DNA of 62,817 bases from Acidobacteriota bacterium (GTDB lineage: Bacteria > Acidobacteriota > Terriglobia > Acidiferrales > UBA7541), in assembly GCA_003224055.1 (NCBI GenBank), contig QHYE01000021.1, positions 1 to 62,817 on the forward strand, read 5' to 3'. Each line of letters begins with the position of its first letter. The first letter of the stretch is position 1. This document shows, piece after piece, positions 26,909 to 36,184 of the stretch. A program made the translations under genes and the position numbers. The notes under the pieces were generated by a model. It saw nothing but the letters and a program-made list of their open reading frames with translations. It did not search any database and was not told the DNA's origin.

Positions 26909-27341
26909 AGATGCTCCTTGCCTCTTCCTTGCTTCGCCTAGCCGCATTCGCGTCCACGTCATTTGGAATCATCAAAGCCCCCTGAAAGCTGGTGTAAGCA
27001 TTCCAAATACGCAGGTTCAGCCGGTTCAAGGATTCGTCCTGCCATCTTTCCACCAAATTTCGACCCCCCGCCTTCTTGATTAGCCCGCCGAGCTCCTTGT
27101 ATTGCATAAGTGCTTCCGCTCTTGCTCTTTTGTCGCCTTTCAGTACGGCGTCCATGTGGGCGTCCAGCTTGTCCATGGTCACGAGCATCTCAGCTGCGCA
27201 TGGCAGGAACTCAGTCCGTGTGAGACCTTCTTCCTTGTAAACCAGTTTATCGCAGGCGGTTCTACGGTTGCCAGAGCAGGCAATCAACAGGATTGCGATA
27301 AATGAAGAAAAGAGAGCTGATAGGACAGTGAGTCGACTCAT
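26892..27341 (-). CDS. Predicted lipoprotein of unknown function, 149 aa
   Basis: Signal peptide with lipobox LIAC near residue 22, followed by a helical protein with Cys at CDKL and PCAAEM that could form a disulfide. No known domain. It is the first gene of a pair with 26405-26908 and overlaps it by 17 nt, suggesting the two lipoproteins work together in the envelope. Confidence 0.75.
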   Translation of the reverse strand: MSRLTVLSALFSSFIAILLIACSGNRRTACDKLVYKEEGLTRTEFLPCAAEMLVTMDKLDAHMDAVLKGDKRARAEALMQYKELGGLIKKAGGRNLVERWQDESLNRLNLRIWNAYTSFQGALMIPNDVDANAARRSKEEARSIYESLR

Positions 27342-27570
27342 TCGAAAGCACCAAAATGCATCCGAATTTCACGCTCTTGATTATAGCTCTCCTTGAGCCG
27401 AGATTGGCTTCGTTGGGCTCTATTACCATCTCTTCAGATTGGGATTTGATGTTTACCTGGAACAAAAAAGATCCTCACATGCGTCTCACTTTATATGGAA
27501 AAGTACTTGACAACGCCAACCTAGCGCGATAGGTTGGGTTACGGCGGAGAGAATTGAGGCACAAACCATC

Positions 27571-28845
27571 ATGTTGAAGCGGATTGTTGCGATCGTTGCT
27601 ATTTTTGTGTGCACGGCGGTTGCCTGGGCCATCCTGGGATCCAGCATTTTCTACAGAACGTATAACGCGGAGTCCGGCCTCGCCGGGCGCGTGGCTTCGA
27701 CGTGGGGAGCGCCGCAAGGGCAGGCGCCGCCGGCGATCGCGTACGAATGGCCGGAAGAAAAGGCCGTCGAGGTGGAAGAGAAGGGGAAGAAAATCACGCG
27801 GACGGAGCGGCAGATACATTCGGAGCCCGTGAGAATTGACACGAGCCGGGTGGCGGCGGCATTCCACATTGATTACCGGCAAAAAGGGCTGCTGTGGTTC
27901 AGCACGTATAAAGTGGATTTCGACGGAGCTTACACGTTTCAGAATCCCTCTTCGCGGGAAGAAGAATTTGTGTTTCGACTGCCGTTTCCCGCGCAGCAAG
28001 CGGTCTACGACAACGTGCAACTGCTGCTGGACGACAAGCCTCTGGCGCTAACCTTCAGCGGTTCGCAGGCCGTGGCGCGAACGCGGCTGGCGCCTGGCGC
28101 GAAATCCGTGCTGAAGGCAGCCTATCGCTCGCAGGGGCTCGACAATTGGAGATACACTTTTGCGCACGAGAATGCGGATGGCAGCGGAAAGGAAATTTCG
28201 CAGGCGCGCGACTTCCACCTGCTGGTGAAGACGGATTTTTCCGGTTTCGACTTCCCGGACAATTCGCTTTCGCCGACCGAAAAACGGCAGACGGCGAACG
28301 GCTGGGAGCTGGAGTGGAACTATCAGAATCTGGTGTCCGGATTCGACATCGCGCTGAAGATGCCGCAGAAGCTGCAGCCGGGTCCGCTGGCGGGGCGGAT
28401 CAGTTATTTCGCGCCGGTGTCGCTGTTCTTCTTTTTCTTTCTGGTGTTCATGCTGTCCACGCTGCGCGGGAACGACCTGCACCCGATGAATTATTTCTTC
28501 CTGGCGTGCGCGTTCTTTGCGTTTCATCTGCTGCTGGCGTATCTGGCGGATCATATTTCGATTCATGCGGCGTTTCCGATTTCGTCGGTGGTTTCGATTG
28601 CGCTGGTGGTCAGTTACTTGCGGCTGGTTGTGGACTTGCGCTTCGCGGTGGTGGATGCGGGACTGACGCAGCTGATCTATCTGGTGCTCTTTTCGTATGC
28701 GTTTTTCTTCGAAGGATTCACGGGATTGGCGGTGACGATTGGAGCGATCCTCACACTGTTTGTGGTGATGCAAATAACCGGGCGGATTCGGTGGGAGGAG
28801 AAGCTCGGCGAGCCGCAGCTGCGCAAGGGAGGAGTGCCGGCGTGA
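27571..28845 (+). CDS. CreD-like inner-membrane protein
   Basis: 424 aa. One N-terminal membrane segment, a large periplasmic beta-rich domain (about 30-270), then a cluster of about five or six membrane helices starting SLFFFFFLVFML. The block LHPMNYFFLACAFFAFHLLL resembles CreD (Cet), which affects colicin tolerance and beta-lactam sensitivity in enterobacteria. No creBC regulators are nearby, so only the topology and this block support the call. Confidence 0.65.
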   Translation: MLKRIVAIVAIFVCTAVAWAILGSSIFYRTYNAESGLAGRVASTWGAPQGQAPPAIAYEWPEEKAVEVEEKGKKITRTERQIHSEPVRIDTSRVAAAFHIDYRQKGLLWFSTYKVDFDGAYTFQNPSSREEEFVFRLPFPAQQAVYDNVQLLLDDKPLALTFSGSQAVARTRLAPGAKSVLKAAYRSQGLDNWRYTFAHENADGSGKEISQARDFHLLVKTDFSGFDFPDNSLSPTEKRQTANGWELEWNYQNLVSGFDIALKMPQKLQPGPLAGRISYFAPVSLFFFFFLVFMLSTLRGNDLHPMNYFFLACAFFAFHLLLAYLADHISIHAAFPISSVVSIALVVSYLRLVVDLRFAVVDAGLTQLIYLVLFSYAFFFEGFTGLAVTIGAILTLFVVMQITGRIRWEEKLGEPQLRKGGVPA

Positions 28846-28846
28846 G

Positions 28847-28900
28847 GAAATTGGAAATTAGAAACTGGAAATCAGAAACTAGAAACTAGAAATTGGAAAA
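28847..28900. repeat. Short tandem degenerate repeat (GAAAYTRGAAAT-like)
   Basis: GAAACTGGAAATCAGAAACT and similar 13-14-nt units recur four or five times directly after the CreD-like stop. It is low-complexity, non-coding and probably a slippage array. Confidence 0.6.
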
Positions 28901-29025
28901 GGGAGAAGAGGGCGGACTGAAGTTCGCCCACATATGGAGTAAGGCAGATTCTTTCCGACTAGGACGGAATCTGGCGAGCAGTTCCGTAGTAGCATTCGGG
29001 ACGCAAGATCAAGCGGCGGCCGCGG

Positions 29026-30300
29026 ATGCGCGAAGACGAGAGGCTTTCACCGGCGTTGTGGGGCGTGCTGACGCTCCTGTTTCTGGCGCTATTCATTAAC
29101 TACATCGATCGCGGGGCGCTTTCGATCGCCGCGCCAATCATCAAAGAGCAGTTCGGCATGTCACCTGGGAAATTGGGCGTGCTGCTTTCCGCATTTTTCT
29201 GGACGTACGCGAGTTTCTTGCTGATTTCCGGCTGGCTGGCGGACCGCTTCGACGCCGGATACGTTCTGGCGGCCGGGTTTTTCGTGTGGTCGGTGGCGAC
29301 GCTATTCACCGGCGTGCTGCCGGGCTTCGCGGGATTGTTTGCGATGCGGCTGCTGCTGGGAGCGGGCGAGTCCACGGCGTATCCGTGTTTTTCAAATCTG
29401 CTGGTGCGGCATTTTCCGGAGCGTCATCGCGGCTTTGCGAATGCGTTCATCAGCGTGGGGATTGCGGCGGGGCCTGCGTTCGGATTGCTGCTGGGGGCGC
29501 TGCTGATGGGGCGGTTCGGCTGGAGGCCGTATTTTATCGGGCTGGGCTGCGCAGGACTGCTGTGGCTGCCGTTGTGGCTCGCGAAGATGCCACGGAGGGC
29601 GGTTACCGCTGGCGCGACTGAGGGTCAAGCAGCGGAAGCCGGGCCGCGAATGTCGGACATCCTGCGGCGGAGGTCGGCGTGGGGAACGTTTCTCGGACAC
29701 TTTGGCGGGAACTACTTGCTCTACTGCCTGCTGACGTGGCTGCCGTATTACCTGGTGCGCGAGCGGCACTTTTCGCTGCAACGCATGGGAAGGATCGGCG
29801 CGCTGGCGTACCTGCTGATGGCGTGCGTGGCGGTGATTTCGGGCGCGGCTTCGGACCGATGGATTGCGGCGGGGCGGAGCGAAACGTTCGTGCGGAAAGC
29901 AATGATGGGGACGGGGCAATTGGTCGGAGGAATATTCCTGGTGGCGTGCGCGATGGCCGGGCCGGAACTTGCGGTGACGTTTCTGCTGGTGGCGAGCGCG
30001 GCTTTCGGGATGAACGCGTCGAACATTTGGGCGATCACGCAGACGCTGGCGGGGCCGCGGGCGGCGGGAAGGTGGACCGGCTTGCAAAACTTTGTTGGGA
30101 ATTTGGCCGGCGTAGCGGCGCCGGCGGTGACGGGATTCGCGGTCGAGCGCACGGGAAATTTCGTGTGGGCCTTTCTGATCACGGGGGTGATTTCGATTCT
30201 TGGCGCGACGAGCTGGGTGTTCGTGCTGGGACGCGTTGAACCTGTGCAGTGGAGCAGCGCTGGGGCGCGCGCCGACGGATCGCCGATTGTCTCGCGGTAA
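29026..30300 (+). CDS. MFS transporter, ACS-like family
   Basis: 424 aa with about 12 membrane helices. NYIDRGALSIAAPII in helix 1 and GWLADRF between helices 2 and 3 are typical of the anion:cation symporter group (hexuronate, galactonate, glucarate transporters). WxxPYF-like and RxxGRW segments are also present. The substrate is probably an organic acid or sugar acid, not determinable here. No catabolic genes are adjacent. Confidence 0.9.
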   Translation: MREDERLSPALWGVLTLLFLALFINYIDRGALSIAAPIIKEQFGMSPGKLGVLLSAFFWTYASFLLISGWLADRFDAGYVLAAGFFVWSVATLFTGVLPGFAGLFAMRLLLGAGESTAYPCFSNLLVRHFPERHRGFANAFISVGIAAGPAFGLLLGALLMGRFGWRPYFIGLGCAGLLWLPLWLAKMPRRAVTAGATEGQAAEAGPRMSDILRRRSAWGTFLGHFGGNYLLYCLLTWLPYYLVRERHFSLQRMGRIGALAYLLMACVAVISGAASDRWIAAGRSETFVRKAMMGTGQLVGGIFLVACAMAGPELAVTFLLVASAAFGMNASNIWAITQTLAGPRAAGRWTGLQNFVGNLAGVAAPAVTGFAVERTGNFVWAFLITGVISILGATSWVFVLGRVEPVQWSSAGARADGSPIVSR

Positions 30301-30378
30301 AGACGAGAGTGCAGAGAGGGCCGACCAAAGTCTGTTCCTACATCCTCACCTTCACAAGATCCGTGGAAAGAGTTTTGG

Positions 30379-30837
30379 TCAGGAGTTCCAGGCGACGCGT
30401 GTCAATTGTTTCTTGCGCGACTCCCATTCCGCGCCGGAGAGGATGCGCGGTGCGACATCGATCAGGCGGGGGGTAAGCTGGAAGACGGTCGCGGGGTTCC
30501 AGGGGCGGCCGTCTCGTGTGCGGTACTCCCGGATGTTCAGGGCCTCGGCCATACTCTTGAAAGAAATATCCTGAACGATCATCTCTGCGAGAAACTTAAG
30601 CGTTTGCATCTCCAGTGGGTCGTCTTCCAGATGGTGGCAGTCCGAAGAGATGCGTAGGCCAAAGGGGATCTCCTCGGAGGCGCCGGAGGCTTCCTGCGGC
30701 TCGGGCGTGGCAGAGGACTCCACTTCGCGTTCCCATTCCAGGGCGACGAGGCTCCAACCGGCATCGTGCATCTTTGAGAGATACATGGAAGTCGGCAGGA
30801 TGGTCACTTTCTCGCGCATGCGGTCGATCTTTTTCAC
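30379..30837 (-). CDS. Hypothetical protein with recombinase-like helical segment, 152 aa
   Basis: No signal peptide. The C-terminal half, AEALNIREYRTRDGRPWNPA followed by RLIDVAPRI, resembles the helix-turn-helix region of Recombinase-family proteins (low-confidence likeness). The N-terminus has a conserved-looking SMYLSKMHDAGWSLVALEWE. There is no catalytic serine recombinase domain. It may be a DNA-binding regulator. Confidence 0.6.
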   Translation of the reverse strand: MKKIDRMREKVTILPTSMYLSKMHDAGWSLVALEWEREVESSATPEPQEASGASEEIPFGLRISSDCHHLEDDPLEMQTLKFLAEMIVQDISFKSMAEALNIREYRTRDGRPWNPATVFQLTPRLIDVAPRILSGAEWESRKKQLTRVAWNS

Positions 30838-31097
30838 GGAAGCCTCCCTGGTTTAGAATTACCAGACGTGGAAGACGGATTTTCCCACCCGAAGTCAAGG
30901 CAATCTTCATGCCGTAGGCGGTAGGAGCAGAAGTCATAGAATCAAAAAGACTTCCTTCAAAGCGCAAAGACCCGGACGATTCGCGGGCGTCCGGTGCCGG
31001 GATGAATCTGTCGCGTTGCCGGACACTAGAACGGCCGGAAAACGGCCTAGTGGCCCGATAGGGTAGAATCACATGCGCGATAATCTTGGAGGGCGCG

Positions 31098-31556
31098 ATG
31101 CCGAGAAAACCGACTGCCGACGATGCGCGTTTGATACTCGAACTCTATAACCTGAGGCGCGAGCCGGAAATGCGCAAGGCGCGCCAATGGTGGCTGACCA
31201 CGTTTTGGCCGGAGAATGCCGATGATTTCATGAAAGTGGCGATGGCCTTTGGATCGGAAGAGAACAACTGGCTGCGGCAGGTTGGCAGCTACTGGGGAAT
31301 TGCGACGTCTTTTCTCGTGAATGGTGTCGTGAGCGAAAAGCTGTTCTTTGAGCCAGCGTTTTGCGGCGAACTGTACTTCATGTTTGCCAAAGTGCGGCCC
31401 TTTCTCAAAGAGCTTCGTGAAAAAGCGAAAAACCCCGATCTATTTTTGTTGTCCGAGAAGGCCATCCTGGGATCGAAGCTGGGGCGCGCGCATTTTGCAA
31501 AGATTGAACCGCGCGTCGCGATGCTGCGGCAGCAGCGGCAAAAGGCCGGAGCTTGA
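31098..31556 (+). CDS. Hypothetical helical protein, 152 aa
   Basis: Soluble, helix-rich, with aromatic clusters (RQWWLTTFWPENADDFMKV and GSYWGIATSFLV). GGAGGG sits 6 nt before the ATG at 31098, deciding this start over an in-frame GTG-type start at 31086. Its stop overlaps the TTG start of the M23 gene (TTGA), so the two are coupled. No family recognised. Confidence 0.75.
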   Translation: MPRKPTADDARLILELYNLRREPEMRKARQWWLTTFWPENADDFMKVAMAFGSEENNWLRQVGSYWGIATSFLVNGVVSEKLFFEPAFCGELYFMFAKVRPFLKELREKAKNPDLFLLSEKAILGSKLGRAHFAKIEPRVAMLRQQRQKAGA

Positions 31557-32470
31557 GTCCCGTTCGACAGTGGCGAATCTTGTTCGCGTTCCTGTGTCTC
31601 GGGCCGGGTGCTTTGCTACGCCCGGGCGGAGTGACGGCGAAGGAAGCGCGCTATTGCGGCGCTGGAGCGACATTGCGCCTAAGTTCGCCGGTCTCGAGCC
31701 AGGGAAGCTTGCTGCTCGTGGAACTGAAAAGCGCGCGGCCGCTGACGGAAGTCAAAGGCGATTGGGGCGGCCGGAGCGTCCCTTTCTGGCAGGAGGAGGG
31801 CCACGAGGCAGTGCATGCAGGTTTATTGGGCGTCGATTTGGAAAAGGCGCCCGGCCGGTATGAGCTGAAAGTAACGGCGCAAAAGGCTGCCGGCGAGAAG
31901 ATTGTTTGCAGCGCCAACATCACCGTGAGAGCTGGGAAATTTGCGACCGAACGGCTGCGGGTAGGGAAAGAGTTCGTCGAGCCTAATCCAGAGCAAGTCA
32001 AGCGCGCCAATGAGGAGCGCGACCGTTTGCGCGAGATTTTCGACCGCGTTACGCCGGAGCGACTTTGGAATGGCAAATTTCGCGTGCCACTGGATGGAGT
32101 AGCGGCCGGTTCGAATTTCGGGAAGCGGCGAATTCTAAACGGAAATCCGGGGTCGCCCCACGGCGGTGCGGATTTGCCGGGGACGACAGGAACGCCCGTG
32201 CATGCCGCGCAGCGGGGCAGGGTGGTTCTGGCCGATGAGCTGTTTTTCGCAGGCAATACCCTCGTTTTGGATCATGGGCTGGGGATCTATACCTTTTACG
32301 GGCACCTGTCTGAGATCAGCGCAAGAGTAGGAGATACTCTCGAGGCTGGTGATGTGCTGGGGAAGGTGGGGGCCACAGGGCGGGTCACCGGGCCGCACCT
32401 CCATTGGGGGCTTACTGTCGAGAGGGCCCGTGTAAACCCCTTGCAAATCGTCAAGCTACTCGGGCCCTGA
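31553..32470 (+). CDS. Exported M23-family peptidase
   Basis: 305 aa from a TTG start coupled to the upstream gene, with GGAG just before. A signal peptide is followed by an N-terminal Ig-like region, then the M23 (LytM) domain. Metal ligands are visible: HGGADLPG (HxxxD) and GPHLHWGL (HxH), with the conserved FYGHLSEI between. M23 enzymes cut peptidoglycan cross-links or act as regulators of amidases. All ligands are present, so it should be active. Confidence 0.92.
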   Translation: MSPVRQWRILFAFLCLGPGALLRPGGVTAKEARYCGAGATLRLSSPVSSQGSLLLVELKSARPLTEVKGDWGGRSVPFWQEEGHEAVHAGLLGVDLEKAPGRYELKVTAQKAAGEKIVCSANITVRAGKFATERLRVGKEFVEPNPEQVKRANEERDRLREIFDRVTPERLWNGKFRVPLDGVAAGSNFGKRRILNGNPGSPHGGADLPGTTGTPVHAAQRGRVVLADELFFAGNTLVLDHGLGIYTFYGHLSEISARVGDTLEAGDVLGKVGATGRVTGPHLHWGLTVERARVNPLQIVKLLGP

Positions 32471-33018
32471 GACAGTGCTCCCGGCCCGGCACCAAGATCC
32501 TCTGCATTGAAACGGAAGGACACCTTCGGACACTACAGGGGAGCTGGAAGCCTGAAAGGACAGGATAGTGGAGAAAAGCGCGAATTTTTTTTCCACAGGC
32601 AAGCTGGGAAAAGACTTTCCTGCTGTTTCTCGGTCCGCCTGCTCCTCGGGAACAGACCAAGAGCCTGCACAAATACCGGATAATGACAGGGATACGAGCC
32701 GTGGCTGGAGGCCTCCCTCGGGCGTACAGGTAAGGAGCTAATCGACATCTTACACACTGGGCTGGCTCGCAACATGCTCTTCGCCCTCACATGTTGTCGC
32801 CGCCAGAAAGGGGTAAGTACAGGGGTACTGTTTTGGAAAGGCGTTTCATGGTACCGTCCAGCCATTGCGCTTGGAGGGTCCAGAAGTCAACCTTGGGCTG
32901 TGTGGGCAAGGTTCGTGCTAATCACCTCTATTCTGTTGTTCTTTCGCTTCGGCACCCTGCTGACGCGAAATAGCATGGCGAGGCCCGCCGCTCGGAAGTA
33001 AGTCCAAGGCCAGCAGTT
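32471..33018. other. Intergenic, 548 nt, no gene recognised
   Basis: Open frames here are short and have no protein-like composition. A run of eight or more T occurs near 32585. I see no riboswitch or terminator I can defend. The PilZ gene starts directly after it. Confidence 0.5.
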
Positions 33019-33426
33019 ATGGAAATCAAGTTTGAGGTCCCGGTCGAAATGTCTTTACTACATTTTCGGTGCAAAGAACGGCGGCGGACGCTTCGGGTAG
33101 CTTTGACGGTTCCCCTGACGGTCCATGGGAAAAGAGACAACGGCGAGAAGTTCAGCGCACAGACGAATTCGCAGTCGGTGAACCGGCACGGAGCGCTGTT
33201 TCCGCTGGAAGAAATCGTGTTGGTGGGACAAACGGTCATTCTTGTAAACGACAATACCACTCAATCCATGGAGTGCCGCGTCGTTTCGATTCACCGCGCA
33301 CGCGACGGCAAGCAATATATCGGTGTGGAGTTCATCTCTCCGGAAACCAATTTCTGGCACATGCAATTCCCAATTCCAGGCTCGAAGCCGCTTCGCCGCG
33401 TGGGTCCCACCAAGGTTTCTGCCTAG
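33019..33426 (+). CDS. PilZ-domain protein, second copy
   Basis: 135 aa. After a short N-tail, CKERRRTLRV carries the RxxxR half of the c-di-GMP site. The second half, usually DxSxxG, is VNRHGA, that is a diverged SVNRHG, so binding may be weaker than in the 24601 protein. VGVEFIS near the end is typical PilZ. It stands alone on its strand. Confidence 0.82.
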   Translation: MEIKFEVPVEMSLLHFRCKERRRTLRVALTVPLTVHGKRDNGEKFSAQTNSQSVNRHGALFPLEEIVLVGQTVILVNDNTTQSMECRVVSIHRARDGKQYIGVEFISPETNFWHMQFPIPGSKPLRRVGPTKVSA

Positions 33427-33499
33427 CCTGCAACAACTAAAACTCCAAACACTTAAAGTTTAGGTGCATCGCACAGGAGCCTTGCTTTAGGATTTGTGC

Positions 33500-33982
33500 G
33501 TGGCGGACAATCCCTATCGTCTTGGACTCATTTCCGATACGCACGGATTGCTGCGCCGTGAAGCGGTGGAGGCGCTGCGCGGGTCGGAGTTGATCATTCA
33601 TGCCGGAGACGTCGGGGATGCCAAGATTCTGGAGGAGCTGAGAAAACTGGCTCCGGTCGTGGCCGTGCGTGGAAATGTGGATACGCAAAAGTGGGCCAGG
33701 ACACTGCCATTGACGACGGTTGCGGAAGCCGGCGCGGTGTTGATCTACGTGTTGCACGATGTGAACGCCCTGGATTTGAATCCGGCCGCCGCTGGGTTTC
33801 GACTGGTCGTGAGCGGTCATTCCCATAAGCCCGGAAAGATCGAGCGCGACGGCGTCTTGTACATCAACCCCGGAAGCGCCGGCCCGCGCAGGTTTCAACT
33901 GCCCGTAAGCGTGGCGCGGCTGAACGTCGCGCAAGAACCGTGGAACCTGGAATTCGTGGATCTCGAGGCCGGTGAGAAGTGA
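33500..33982 (+). CDS. YfcE-type metallophosphoesterase
   Basis: 160 aa. Metal ligands are present in order: LISDTHG, HAGDVGD, RGNVD and SGHSHKPG, ending with LYINPGSAGPRR. This is the YfcE/MJ0936 family of small cytoplasmic phosphodiesterases. Natural substrate unknown. GTG at 33500 is preferred since AGGA lies 7 nt upstream; a TTG at 33494 is also in frame. Confidence 0.92.
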   Translation: MADNPYRLGLISDTHGLLRREAVEALRGSELIIHAGDVGDAKILEELRKLAPVVAVRGNVDTQKWARTLPLTTVAEAGAVLIYVLHDVNALDLNPAAAGFRLVVSGHSHKPGKIERDGVLYINPGSAGPRRFQLPVSVARLNVAQEPWNLEFVDLEAGEK

Positions 33983-34063
33983 ACCTGTGCAGCACGCAGT
34001 GGAAAAATTCAGCGATGCGTGCTTCGGGTAACCGGGCGGGAAGGAAAGTGGTAGACTCCGCGT

Positions 34064-34480
34064 ATGGCCACCAAAAAGAGGAGTAAGAAGAAAGCAAAGA
34101 GAAAAGCTGTGGGCAAGAAGGCTGCCCCCAGGAAAAAGCCGGCGCAAAAGAAGACTGCGCCGAAAAGAAAGCCTTTGCGAAAAAAGGCGGCGCGGAGCAA
34201 GAAGAGAGTCCGGGGAAAGAGCGAAGACATCGGGAGTGTGGTGTTCGAGCCCAAGGGCCTGGGAGCGCGGTCGGCTGGGCAGTCCGGTGATTTGCAGGGA
34301 TTGTCCGGCATCGCGGGAGCGGCTTCGGAAAGCGTGGAAGAATTGCTTGAGGAAGGAAACGCGTTTGAGGCTGAATTAGTCAAGGGCGTGGAAGACGCCG
34401 GTGATGCGGACGCGGGCGAAGTGAAGACCCACGAAGTGCCCGAAGACGATGTTCCCGAGGAGTATTTCGGCGAGAAATAA
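34064..34480 (+). CDS. Two-part Lys-rich / acidic protein, histone H1-like N-terminus
   Basis: 138 aa. Residues 1-52 are almost entirely Lys, Arg, Ala and Pro, repeating AxKK-type units like bacterial histone H1/AlgP tails. Residues 55-138 are acidic (SVEELLEEGNAFEAELVKGV, then EVPEDDVPEEYF) and look like a conserved acidobacterial segment. The basic half suggests DNA or RNA binding; the acidic half may regulate it or bind a partner. This is inference from composition only. Confidence 0.8.
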   Translation: MATKKRSKKKAKRKAVGKKAAPRKKPAQKKTAPKRKPLRKKAARSKKRVRGKSEDIGSVVFEPKGLGARSAGQSGDLQGLSGIAGAASESVEELLEEGNAFEAELVKGVEDAGDADAGEVKTHEVPEDDVPEEYFGEK

Positions 34481-34533
34481 GAGAGTGTTCTAAAGCTGCG
34501 GCGGGGCGGCGTTTCTTTCGATTCGAATTCCGC

Positions 34534-35556
34534 TCACCTTTCGTGCGTCGCGGGAATCCAGGCGAGGCCATCGACGCCAGGAGTGAGTTCGATGGACTGT
34601 TGCATTTCCCAAGCGCGCAGGTCGAGAACGGCGATCTTCCCTGCGCCGGTTCCGCTGATGTAGGCAATTTCCCCGCCCGGGCGAATTAAAATCTCCGACG
34701 ATCTCGTCGAAACCTCCAGCGATCGCACCACCTTCAAGGTCTGCAAATCGACGACGAAGAGGCGATTAGCCACCATGCCGAGGGCCAGCAGCCAGCGGCC
34801 ATCAGGAGTTGCCTCCGAGGCGTAGGCCGGACTCGGCAGTTCGATCCATTTCGCAATCTTGTTCGTGGCCGTGTCGATGACCGCAATCCGAGGCGCGTCC
34901 TGATCGTGGGTGAACACGCTCAGCCCGTCGGGAGACATGGAGATGCGCTGAACCTTCTTCGCGACAGGAATCGTGGCTATCAGGCTGCGTTTCGCAAGAT
35001 CGAGAACGCTGACGCTGCCGGCACCCACGTTGGCGGTGTAGCCGCGGTGGCCGTCACGAGAAAGAACCAGCATGTGCGATTCGGGCTGGCCGGTGGGAAT
35101 TTCCGCGAGCACTTTCCGCGTGGAAGGATCGATGACGTCTACCGCGTTGGCAAGTTCTGCGGTGACATACAGCAAGCCGTCCGGTCCAAATTCGGCGCGG
35201 TGCGGCCGAAGCCCTTTGCCAAGATCAATGGTGCCGGCAAGCTTGTGGTCCTGCAAATCAACGACGTCAATCGTGCTTCCATCCATGCCGGGCCTCCCGA
35301 CCCCGGAGTTTCCATAGATCGGAACGTACGCGAAGCGGCCATCCTTCGAAACGACGACTTCGTGGCCGTTCACGCCAACGACCACTTTCGCGAGCTCGCG
35401 GCGGCTCTCGGGATCAACAACAAGAACCGTGTGCTCCATCTGATTCGCCACGACGAGCAGCCCCCGAGCTGACGGCGTGGGGTTGCCTTCTCTGAACGGG
35501 GATGACGTCATAAGAAGAATTGCCGAAGCCGCGAGTAACAAAATGCGTCCGAACAC
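34534..35556 (-). CDS. Exported YVTN/cytochrome D1-like beta-propeller protein
   Basis: 340 aa from a GTG with GAGG upstream. A signal peptide is followed by at least six repeated blades of form VVDxxxRKVLAEIPTG, SVLDLAKRSLIATIPV and VIDTATNKIAKWIEL, typical of YncE-like YVTN propellers. No haem-binding motif is seen. Such proteins are often periplasmic with unknown ligands. It converges with the 34064 gene. Confidence 0.88.
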   Translation of the reverse strand: MFGRILLLAASAILLMTSSPFREGNPTPSARGLLVVANQMEHTVLVVDPESRRELAKVVVGVNGHEVVVSKDGRFAYVPIYGNSGVGRPGMDGSTIDVVDLQDHKLAGTIDLGKGLRPHRAEFGPDGLLYVTAELANAVDVIDPSTRKVLAEIPTGQPESHMLVLSRDGHRGYTANVGAGSVSVLDLAKRSLIATIPVAKKVQRISMSPDGLSVFTHDQDAPRIAVIDTATNKIAKWIELPSPAYASEATPDGRWLLALGMVANRLFVVDLQTLKVVRSLEVSTRSSEILIRPGGEIAYISGTGAGKIAVLDLRAWEMQQSIELTPGVDGLAWIPATHER

Positions 35557-35626
35557 GAGCCACCTCGACGGAATCCCTGTCTCATTCGAATGTAGAGAAA
35601 CTCAGTGAGTATATCCTCTCCGAAAC

Positions 35627-36055
35627 TCAGCGGCTAGGCCGGTGTTTCCTCTTCGATGCTTTCTTGCGCGCTGGCTTGCGCCTGGAGTGCTTAGATTGGA
35701 GGAGCTTGGAGCTGGACAAAGACTCGCGGAGTTTCTTTGGAAGTTTGGCGGCAACCAGTTCGTACGATTCGCGCAACAGGCCGGCGAGTTCATTGCGCGG
35801 CACGGCGTCTCTGGTTTCCAGCGCAACCCATTGCGCGCGGGCCAGGTACGGGGCGGGAATGACATGGGGCCGCTCTGTTAGTTCGGCAAAGTTCTCCGGT
35901 GAAGCCTTGAAAGAGAGATAAACCGGAGCAGGTTCGAGCGGGGTGACCGCGAACATCTTCCCGCCGACCTTGAATACCAAATCGTATCCCCACTGAATCT
36001 GCTCGGTCGCGCCGGGAAACGAGAGGCATAGTTCGCGCAGCCAATCGACATTCAT
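35627..36055 (-). CDS. MmcQ/YjbR-family DNA-binding-like protein
   Basis: 142 aa. The YjbR fold is indicated by LCLSFPGATEQIQWGYDLVF, MFAVTPLE, FKASPENF, and the final RESYELVAAKLPKKLRE. The last 25 residues are highly basic (Lys/Arg), an unusual tail that could add nucleic-acid affinity. Function of the family is not established. Confidence 0.85.
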   Translation of the reverse strand: MNVDWLRELCLSFPGATEQIQWGYDLVFKVGGKMFAVTPLEPAPVYLSFKASPENFAELTERPHVIPAPYLARAQWVALETRDAVPRNELAGLLRESYELVAAKLPKKLRESLSSSKLLQSKHSRRKPARKKASKRKHRPSR

Positions 36056-36140
36056 GCCAAAGAGTTTACGGCAAAAATTTGAACCAAAGACGGGGATTTG
36101 GAGGCAAGGACACTGCTGGTGTGGAAGTTGGAATCGGAGG

Positions 36141-36168
36141 AAGGGCCCCGCGTTGTTGCGGAGCCCTT
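36141..36168 (-). terminator. Hairpin downstream of the outer-membrane protein gene
   Basis: AAGGGCCCCGC and GCGGAGCCCTT form an 11-nt stem with a 6-nt loop, 17 nt after the stop at 36185. There is no good T-run, so it may be a weak terminator or mRNA 3' stabiliser. Confidence 0.5.
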
Positions 36169-36184
36169 CTCCCGAAGGTGTGGT

